From contig OU612075.1 in assembly GCA_914767715.1 (NCBI GenBank), forward strand, positions 23,064,001 to 23,128,000: a stretch of DNA of 64,000 bases. Reading direction: 5' to 3'. This document shows positions 1 through 11,100 of this stretch, in pieces. The stretch is from Membranipora membranacea (taxonomy: Eukaryota > Bryozoa > Gymnolaemata > Cheilostomatida > Membraniporidae). The notes beneath the pieces are model-generated. The model saw only the letters and a list, made by a program, of their open reading frames with translations. It was not told where the DNA came from and searched no databases. The translations under genes and the position numbers were made by a program. How positions within the stretch are numbered: position 1 is the first letter of the stretch; each line of letters opens with the position of its first letter.

Positions 1-2196
1 AACAATGTTGTTATAGATAATTTTCTAAAGGGAAAGTTTGCGAGTCAATATCCCAAACATGTTGCCCGTAACAGTTTTCTCTGTTTTCAAATTACTCGTA
101 ACACTGCTAATTTTATGGTACTCCTCATTTAGGGTCGAAGATCATCAAACCATTAAATTACTCACCAGGCCACTTCCCTCTCATACATGTATTCATACGA
201 AGACATGCCACTGGAGGACATTGGATAACCTTTCAATCTTATTTTAAATTCTAATCGATAAAAATAACTTTCTCTAATTCATGGCGGTCATGCACTGCTT
301 TACTCAGAGGAACAGAGGATAGTCAAGGGCAGTCAATAGAATGAGGCAGAGATGAGTTGTTAGGAGTTTCTCCGCTGGGAAACAGAAGCTGACAGACAGG
401 GGGCTACAAAAATAAGCTTGAGAGAAGAATAGGTTATAGAATTGTAGCGAGGCGTACACATTGATTATAGATGATTATAGTTATGAGCGTAGCCTGGTGT
501 ATAGCCCGGGCCCGTAGGTAGCTCAGATTATAACTGATTGTGTTATGACATGTCCCTATGTTCTCCTATCTCTCTATTGATGCCCACAATCTCCCCCATC
601 TGCCCACAGACTGTACTTTAGCTGCCTGATTCTCAGACCACATTAATGTAGATGATTTTTGTGAAATGTGGTCTGAGGACATAAATTCTCCCATTATCAG
701 GTAATACTTGAGGTTTTCCACTATAGAGATTGGTTTATAAGACATCCTGTGAGGAAAAGTAATGTTCTACGTCTGAGTTTTAGCCTCTCCCAGCTAGACA
801 TTTAAATTCGGGTCTACACTACAGTTCGGAGAGAGTAATATTGAGGATACTACAAGCCTTATTGATATGCTGGTAGGCGGGTAGGCATGTAGGCTTGTGA
901 CTCCACTTTGACTCCGTTCATTCTTCAAGGAGTTGTTTACTCAGAAATTTTATTGTCAAGATGAACAAATAGGTTTGTTAGCCATCATTGTTCACCAGTA
1001 ATTGCAATGAGATATTTTTGTCAACAAAACCTGGGTTAAGTTATTCTTGGGGCCTTTGTATTGTGTTAGATTGACACCACTAATTTACTGCTCCTCATTG
1101 TAAAGGTTTCTCTGACTAATGTGTTGTGTGACATGCTATACTAAGTGTGAATAAGTTAAAATCTATTCTGGGTAAAAAGGCTGAGTAAGAAAACTATCTC
1201 AGTGATATATTGTAGATGGACTGCATTGCCCTCAGGGAGGCAGGCATTACTGAACTTTAGGACACATTTCCTTTATAACTAATCACCTTGTCGAGTTGAG
1301 CGATAGTTTAGCGATGGGCAAGCACATCATTTCTGGCGGAATTTGAAAGTTGAAGCAAAGATTCTCAGCGCGGGACAAAGGCGTAAAGATGTTTACAATT
1401 TGCGGACTTTATCTAACACAATCTGAGTCTTGTGTGTATTTATAATGAAGCTGTAACTTCTGGGCTGGCGGTGTCGATGTCGCTGTCGGTGTACTGAGAG
1501 AGTATTAAACAGAAAAAGTATTAAACAGATCAGAATCTCATCAGTGGTCAGACTATCCTCTCTTTGTCTTACTTCACATCTAACTTCACGTAATAAGACA
1601 TCAGCAGCAGCGCTCACAAAGAAAGCTGCTGCTGCCTCATCCCCGATCTGCTAATAATACAACGACACGCCTCAGCCGAGACATTTTATCATCTATTCTT
1701 TATGATCTAGTGTTCTCAGTATTGATTTTGCAAGTTTCCTATTAAAATAAATCCACAGGAAAGCCAATTTAGTTGCTTTATGATGTAACCTAATTTAAGT
1801 GAGTTCTGTTTCATCCTTCATTATTTTTAGCTCTCAGACTGACTATTTTCATTGCTAGATCTTGTAATTACAAAATAGGTTCACAAATTCCCTAGGATCT
1901 GAGTCTTTGCGGATCTCCACATGTATTACAAAGTTAATAAAGGAGCTGCCTGCGTCCCTAATGAGGCTGTTGTGACTGATTTTAATTTGGTAAACAAGTG
2001 CTGATTGCCAGCAGCACTACCTATGTAACAGTGGGACAAAACACTGTGCACTGAAGGGGCACTGAAGTTATAAATTAAGGTGTAACTGGTTAAACGTGGA
2101 CCAATCTTTGAAAGTCCTCGTATATTTATGTTTGTATTGACTGCGTTATGACGTTACCATGTGTAACAATATCCTATGTGGTCTTCTTTTCTTCAG
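1..2196. other. 5' flank of the SDR gene; no gene recognised
   Basis: About 2.2 kb of AT-rich DNA with no open frame I can assign to a family; short frames at 38-247 and 1393-1617 look like chance. The first coding exon and promoter of the SDR gene that starts at 2197 should lie here or further left. Its last base must supply the first position of a Val codon (phase 1 junction). I could not pick a convincing ATG exon followed by a GT donor. Confidence 0.5.
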
Positions 2197-5100
2197 TGGT
2201 TCTGGTAACAGGAGCAACAGGATATTTAGCTTCACACATTGTCAAACAGCTACATGAGTCTGGGGAGTTCAAGGTCAGAGGAACTGTGAGAAGTTTAGAG
2301 GACAACTCCAAACTAGAGGCACTAAGAGCCTTGTTACACGATGGAGAGAACCCTGTTGAGTTTGTTGAGGCTGATCTTACCAAACCTGAATCATGGACAG
2401 AGTGAGTACATCCTTGTTTACTGATTTACGACTTACAGGGATGTGATTTAGCCTGTCTTGAGAAGCTTGACGAGCTACGAGTGAACTTGTTTTGATTACA
2501 AAAAAATTAAAAAATCAAAATACTTGGAACAGAAAGCAGTCTCCCCACTCTTCAGATTCACATGCCTGGATAATAATATTTTAGAATCACACAACACTTC
2601 TTGATCCTACAGCCTCCAAAACAATGTCAAATCAGAATCAATACTCCCGGCATCAGTTAGCACGGCATCAGTGATTACGCTACTTCGCTACCACATACCA
2701 CTAAATACAATACAACCCAGTATTATAACCTACTGATAGAAGCACAGTATTCTTATATGACTCTTAGTTTAGGTTAATAAGTATTACGCTGTGGTAATCT
2801 TGACATCCACTTACTCTTGAAAATCAAAACATAGCTTCAAAAATATAGTCTATCATTATCAGCAATGTTCTCCACTATCCATATGAATTGGATATTCTAC
2901 CACAATAGGCAATACATTGGTGGTTTACTTTCATCTGAAATTATTTTTTGCCGTTTCTCAGCTCGATTAGCTTTGAGATCTCAAGTAGCAGAAGACACCG
3001 AGTTTTCACTTTATTACAATAAGACATAAGTATCTAGTTATTAATCATGGCTGATCTCACAGAGACTGATGGTCTAATTCTAATCTGAAGTCTGATACCG
3101 GCTCATAGTGATAGAGAGACAGTATTGATTTTTAATTTATATCTAGACATGCTGATACAAACTTAGAAGACTGAAATATGCTAGAGCTAGTTTATTAATA
3201 AACACATAGTCTATAAAATGATCTATTATGAGTGAAGAAGTTGTGGCGTACAGAGGAGGGGGGGGGGGGACGTTGTGACAAAACCACCAACTAGCTTTGT
3301 ATTACATTGAGATATGGGGAGGTTTCATTCACTCAATTATATCTCAATTGTTCAACAAGATGGGAACAACTGAACAACAATTTTTTTGTTAGTTGTTCCC
3401 ATCTTTGAGACGAGATGTTACATGCTCTCACCTAGATGGCTCCAAATCAAAGCTGTAAAATAGCATAGCATTTTTATTTACTCTTGATATTTTGGTAGTT
3501 GTACTTCTCAGATATTCAGCAGATTTTGTATTACTCATAAAGATATAAATACTATTCATGTGTTGTTCGTAGTATTACTATTAGTATGTATCATGGAGCT
3601 ATTTCCTCCAACTGTATGATGTCCCCTGTTATTACCAGCCCTTGTTACTATCCACTCCTTCTTACTGAGAATAGTAAGTGTGCGGTCTGCACTGGATGAT
3701 CTCATTCTATTCATGTATTGAGCCAGCGCTACTAGAAATCCCTCAAGATTTAACATCCAAAGTCCATCAATAAGATGATGTCATGATGATATCTAGAAGC
3801 CCTAATAGTGCTGCTAAAATCTAAGTTTGAGGTCATCGTGCACCAGAAAAGGCAGCCATATTGAATTATTCAGAATTATTCAATGTTTGACCTGGGCAAG
3901 GCTACAGGCGACCTGAGCAATGATACAGGCGGACTTAAAAAAATTAATTCTTTAAATCCATTCTGCTACTCTTTGTTGAGTGGTGCCAAGATAAAACCTC
4001 TTGAAAAATAATGAGTAATACTTTTAAGAATTTCAATAAAATACAACATCATCAGCTTGCTCAACTGACCTTTCTCAGGCACTAGAAAGGTCAGACAGTA
4101 TCTGACAGGACAGAGTCTGACAGCTGAGTTGTATAACTTCAGACACTGTCACTCATGGCTAACCAGCCATTCAGACCTTCCCACCGTCTGATCACTGATG
4201 ATGTAAGGAGTAACGGGTTGTCGATTATTGAGTCGTTTGTTACTTGTTGTAGAGCGGTGAAGGATTGCGAGTACGTTATCCACACAGCGAGTCCGTTCGA
4301 TTATTGAGTCGTTTGTTATTTGTTGTAGAGCGGTGAAGGATTGCGACTACGTTATCCACACAGCGAGTCCGTTCCCTATGACTAACCCCACAGATGAGAA
4401 CGAGGTGATTAACCCAGCTAAAGAAGGAACACTGGCCGTACTGAAGGCCTGCTCTGAGGCTAAAACTGTGAGGAGAGTGGTTATTACCAGCTCTATTGTA
4501 GCCATCACCTCCGGTAGAACATGTAAGTCTGGTGTTAGGATCACCTCCGGTAGAACATGTAAGTCTGGTGTTAGAATCACCTCCGGTAGAACATGTAAGT
4601 CTGGTGTTAGAATCACCTCCGGTAGAAAATGTAAGTCTGGTGTTAGGATCATCTCCGGTAGAACATGTAAGTCTGGGGTTAGAATCACCTCCGGTAGAAC
4701 ATGTAAGTCTGGTGTTAGAATCACCTCTGGTAGAACATGTAAGTCTGGTGTTAGAATCACCTCCGGTAGAACATGTAAGTCTGGTGTTAGAATCACCTCC
4801 GGTAGAACATGTAAGTCTGGTGTTAGAATCACCTCCGGTAGATCATGTAAGTCTGGTGTTAGAATCACCTCCGGTAGAACATGTAAGTCTGGTGTTAGAA
4901 TCACCTCCGGTAGAACATGTAAGTCTGGGGTTAGAATCACCTCCGGTAGAACATGTAAGTCTGGTGATAGAATCACCTCTGGTAGAAAATGTAAGTCTGG
5001 TGTTAGGATCAACTCCGGTAGAACATGTAAGTCTGCTGTTAGAATCACCTCTGGTAGAACATGTAAGTCTGGTGTTAGAATCACCTCCGGTAGAACATGT

Positions 5101-8100
5101 AAGTCTGGTGTTAGAATCACCTCCGGTAGAACATCTAAGTCTGGTGTTAGAATCACCTCCGGTAGAACATGTAAGTCTGGGGTTAGAATCACCTCCGGTA
5201 GAACATGTAAGTCTGGTGTTAGAATCACCTCCGGTAGAACATGTAAGTCTGGTGTTAGAATCACCTCCGGTAGAACATGTAAGTCTGGGGTTAGAATCAC
5301 CTCCGGTAGAACATGTAAGTCTGGTGATAGAATCACCTCTGGTAGAAAATGTAAGTCTGGTGTTAGGATCAACTCCGGTAGAACATGTAAGTCTGCTGTT
5401 AGAATCACCTCTGGTAGAACATGTAAGTCTGGTGTTAGAATCACCTCCGGTAGAACATGTAAGTCTGGTGTTAGAATCACCTCCGGTAGAACATCTAAGT
5501 CTGGTGTTAGAATCACCTCCGGTAGAACATGTAAGTCTGGGGTTAGAATCACCTCCGGTAGAACATGTAAGTCTGGTGTTAGAATCACCTCCGGTAGAAC
5601 ATGTAAGTCTGGTGTTAGAAGATCCAGCCTCAATCTCTTATGATCTCAGGAATCTAATCTAATCAGTTTTTGACAGCTTTTGCAGCTTCCCAAATGCTCA
5701 ACAATATTTTCCTAACTGCAACTTTCCAAACTCTCAAATTCTTATTTTTGAGAGGAATTTGACATTGAAGTGTTGCCAGGAAGGATTCAATTAAATTAAT
5801 TGAAATAACACAAGTATTCAGTTTGTTCCTCATACTCTGTGAATTTTGATATCAAGCTTGTATCGTAACTTTTGACAGTAAGAATATAGTACCATATAGA
5901 ACAGGGGTGCCCAACCTTTTCTCTCACATGAGCCATTTAAAAAATCAATCACACCAAATGAGCTGACCACGTCGCATCACGTGTAGACAACATGGAAACA
6001 GTCAGTGATATGTATCATATCATTCATGTATAAGTGCTGGGAAAATTACCAAAGCAAAGTCACTGTTTTGAGGCAATTTCTGGTCATATGAGGCGCCCTG
6101 GAGTTTTGTAAGCATTTTAAGCATTTTGCAAATTTTTATAAGCATTTTGGAAAATTTAGGTTGGCAAGTCTGCAAGAAGACAACTCTACACACATATATA
6201 CAATGCAGGCACCCAGTACAATGAACTTGTATACACTATACATACATTTAATGTACATTGTATATGCATGAATTGAATGCATGAAATTCGCGCCAAAAAG
6301 CGCGTGAAATTTGCAAATATTAAAATGAGCCACCCAAAAAGCCAAAATGAGCCGAGGTGGCTCATGAGCCATAGGTTGGGCACCCCTGATATAGAACTTC
6401 CCTATTTAATTTTTAGTGGATAAGAATGCTTGTAAGGAGGATATGTGGGCTGACACGGATAAGAGTACCAGCGCTTACGATAAGAGTAAGGCTATCGCTG
6501 AGAAGGCTGCCTGGGACTACATTAAACAGCTACCTGGTATGTGGATAAGCGGGAACAACTCCCTAAATATACCACCGATCTACAGCACTTGCACACCATG
6601 TTAACAAACATCAGAAAATGGAAAGGATTACTAAATTTCTTGTTTCTTCTCAGAATCATATTGCTTGCAAACTTGGTGACATTGTTATTCAAGACTTTAC
6701 TTGTCTTACGTGTTTTGAGCTGACTTGTGTATTAATTATGATTAATTAGACATATACAGAGTATATAAATATGTTTCATGTTTTGCAGCTAATGTTATTT
6801 TAATTATGCATCTGCTGTAGTGTTTTATGACAAGTTATTATTTGTGGGTAAATAACTCATGCTGACTTCATAAAGCAGTGATTTCCTCGAATGAGAAGCA
6901 GAGATTTACACGTAACAGACATTTATATTAGACTTGTATCAGACATATATTAGACTTGTATCAGACATATATTAGACTTGTATCAGACATATATTAGACT
7001 TGTATCAGACATATATTAGACTTGTATCAGACATAGGCTATATATTTCTCATAGAGTGTTGACGTATATTCAGACTAAATGATACACACACATACATACA
7101 TCTATAATACATGACTGTTTATTATTTTACAGAAGACAGCCCACTGGAGTTGTCTGTAGTTAACCCTGGTTTTATTGTTGGACCTCCACTGATGAAGATG
7201 GACTGCCCCAGTATAGAGGTAAAGTGGTATAACAAATATAGTTGTGTCCCAGCCCATTCATCTACAGGCGGGGACAACTGTATAGAAGAAGCAACCTGAA
7301 ACCTATAAATTCGAGATATTGTTTATTCTTAGCTGCTAACAAACATATTAGTGGGATTTTCGATGTCCCAAGTCTGCTAATACTTTGAGTATTTGATGAG
7401 TTTGATCCAGTTTGTATTATTTCTAACTATGTATATCCCGTCGTCAGCGTATGATAGCTATGATACTACTTTGTGAGAAGTAGGCTATCCGATGATTATG
7501 AGAGTTGAGACAGACTTTATTCGTATCCTACAGGTCATAAAGAAACTGATGAACAGAGAGTACTCTACTCTACCTAAGATTAGCTTCGCCTGTTCAGATG
7601 TACGAGATGTAGCCCTGGCACATATGCGGGCTATGATGATCAAGCAGGCTGCAGGTAAAACCTTAAATCCAGTTCTATTCTAGACTCATAGTCGTAGTAT
7701 AAACCATTGGTGATTGATACAGTAATAGCCATGAGATATTTCAAAGGAATGTTGTTCTGAAAGCTGAACAACATTTTGAGCCGATATTTCTAACTTACAA
7801 TTTCCTGAAAAACAAATTCTTCCCAGTCAACTAAAACCAATAGAGTGATCGACTGTTTTAGGGTTTATAATAGTTATAATAACAACCACTCTAAATTCCA
7901 GCATTTGTTAAAATTTAGAATAAATCTGGTCCTTAATATTAAAAAAAAATTGCAATCATTCCTTGTGGAGAACAAAAGTATGTGCAAGATATAGAAATGT
8001 CATCCATTTGTTGTTTGAGGATTCAATGTTCACTGACAGTGCGGGCTAAGCACTTATCATCGCTAAAATATTTGGGTCATACCACAAATTAGTATGCTGT

Positions 8101-11100
8101 GGTTTTGACATCATAAACTAGAAAAGCTCTTCATTCAAATCATGTTACTCAGCAATCAATACCACACTATCCTACTTTACAATACTACATCAGTGAACAG
8201 TGAACACAAGATGAAATGGTTGGAGCAGTCATGGTCAGCGGTAGTAAATGTGAAATAGTAAAACGGTGAATTGTGTCAAGTAGTAAAATACACTCTAGAT
8301 TAGGGCAAGTAAAAGTCATCAGATAAATATACATCTGTAGATGATTGTTGTGAGATATCAAGTGGATTCAATATGGCCCTTGATCTGACAAATAATTTAA
8401 ATAGATTCAGGCTACATATACCATAGCTTTTGGTTGAATAATATCAGTATTCTGTCATCAACTACTCAATATTTTTTACGAAAATTCTTAGTCTCTAGGA
8501 TCAAACCAAATTGTAAATATGTATCCCTTCCAAATTCCCAGAGGAAGATATTTGACGTGATTCGACAAAGTACAAAGTCTCATCGGCTATGACTGCTTGA
8601 CATGCAATGAATTACTTTTCAGGCCTTGAGTATTTCTGATGTCTGGCAAATAAATACTGTATCTGAAAATTCATTGAGGAAATCAGATTAGAGCAGGCTG
8701 TTTATTGGTTGTTTGATGTTAGAGATAAATGTTTTTTATCTAAAGTGACAATGATTTTTGGCATGTCACCCACTGTGATATGACACCCAGCTTGTTTGTG
8801 AGAAAAACATCTAAATATAAAGATAAGAAACAGCCTTATAACCTTATAACCTTATAGCCTTATACCAGCTATAGGGCTGGCAGTACATGCTATGAGTAAA
8901 TTAGCTGAACACTAACTCTGCCATAAGCAGTGAATTTGTTGTTTTCATCCATAAATTCTTCAGCTGAAATGATGGATTACTGACATATTTTGAAACAAGT
9001 CCTACCAATTAATGATATGGGTCAGAAATCTTGTTATCTATGTGTCAGATTTACATGTAAGCTTCATGTAGGCAACACTAACAGCTGTTAGACTGTTTAC
9101 TATCTAAACTGTGAGTGCAATCTGAAAAATGTGATTATTTTGTCACCATGCCAACTATTAGGATGTGATAATTTGTAGCTTTTATGCACCAGGTATAAAA
9201 TGTAAAGAAAATATCCCAAGTAGTAATTTTAGGAATGTCAAATAATTTCAGGAATGTTGTAAGTTTACTATGAAATATCTGCTAGGTGACTGCAGATTTT
9301 GGCATCGGCGATGAGTTAATAATTGTGTATGCACTGCACTTTTATCCAGGTCATAAATTTGTACCGGATCTCCCTTTTATAGAGCTACATTTATAATTTA
9401 AGTTGTGAGGCTGTGTAAGACAGGGTCACTGGCTCTGGCTCCGATCAGTACGTTAATTCACACTTCATATGATGATTACTGCAATGCTGCTGTATTTTAG
9501 GAGAGAGACATATTGTGTGTGGTGCATCATCATGGCTTAAAGATATGGCCAACATGATGTCCCAGGAGTTTAGTAGTAAAGGTACATGAGTGTTGTCTGC
9601 CCCTGCACTGTTGTGACTCTGTTATGCTTTATAATAAACAACCCTTAACTTCTAACCTATGTTTGTTTGTCTCTATGTATAATGCATTATGTGAGCTGGC
9701 AGTTAGGGAACATATGTCCCCAATACCCTGATGTGAGAGTCTTAGAATTCATACTATAAAGTGATCGGTTTTGGTTATTATCTTGTCATGCACAAATGGG
9801 AGGATAACTCTAATTTTAAACTTTCAAATTTTGTTATGTTTCGCATCAGGTGCTCACATAATGCATGTTGTTTGCACGCTTGCTTGTATATAACTAGTTG
9901 TGTGCACCTCTTTCTTTCATGCTAGGTAATAGACATATTTTGGTCAACTCAAACCTAACACTGCAGCAGTTAGCTAAAACATTGTCTGCTGAGCTAAAAC
10001 ACAAAGGTATAAATGTGTATAACATGTGTATAACATGTGTATACTATGTGTATATATCCCAATTTGTTATCATGCTTGCTTCTCCTATAAGCTATTGTGT
10101 GTCAGTGAAGATGAGAAGACCACTCAGTGGACTCAACTTACAAATTGTCTGTACAATGTTTAAACTCATTATCATCCTAATAGTCTTCGATTTTGATTAC
10201 TGATCATTATAGCAATGATATCTTCTAGCAAGCTGAATCAAGTATTGTCACATTTTTTATAAAACCCCCTCCCCCTTACAACTGTTAGATTAATATGTTC
10301 GACAATCTTTCATCATGTAAAATGTTTTTATCTGTTTCTCTCATCTTATTGTGTAACTTTGTAGGATTTAACATCCCGACTACTCAGGTGCCGTATGTTC
10401 TTGTTTGGTTCAAGTCTCACTTTGACCCGACAATCAAGAGAATCTTACCTGATGTCGGTAAAATATACAACTTTGATACATCTAGAGTGAGTCACTACTA
10501 CAGTATTCATTCTCATGCCTTGTCTTCCAATTATTTTGAACTTAAGATATTCTCAATGTGAAAAAAATCCAAAGTAAATCTTCATGTATCTATATAGCCT
10601 GTCCTGGCAAGCTTTGTCCGAACAAAGCTTGCCAGGACAGGCTAGTATCTATATAGGTATAACTAATTATACATCTGAAGAATATATTGGAACTTTCAGC
10701 CAATTTATTCTTCAGATGTTTAATTAGTTTTTGGTGGTGGGATTGAACGGTTTCACGACCCTTGTTTATACTAGTGTAATCAGAATGTTCTCACTTATAG
10801 ATGAGGACTGTGTTACAAGTTGACCCGCGGGATGTGAGAGCCTCTCTGATTGAGATGGGACACGCTATGATTAATCTGGAGATTGTGCAGAAGGTCGACA
10901 AGACCGAGAAGAAACCAAGAAAACTCACCTTCAGAAAGAAGAAAGAAAAGGTTAATATTTTTAGACACAGTTTGCGTTAACTATAATAGTATTTCATGAC
11001 TTGTTTCCCTGTTTTTTTATCAGTTTCTAAACAAAAAGTGATAGCCACTACCAATCACTAGTCCTCATCCCACTGGCTCTGCGCCTCACTATGAAGTAAT

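Noticed and set aside
4504-5619. CRISPR-like array of 36-bp direct repeats
   Set aside because: Repeats are head to tail with no spacers and sit across an exon boundary in a spliced gene.
4333-5643. A 436-residue repetitive protein as a gene of its own
   Set aside because: Only the first 65 residues or so are the SDR exon; the rest is the minisatellite, which is open in several frames.
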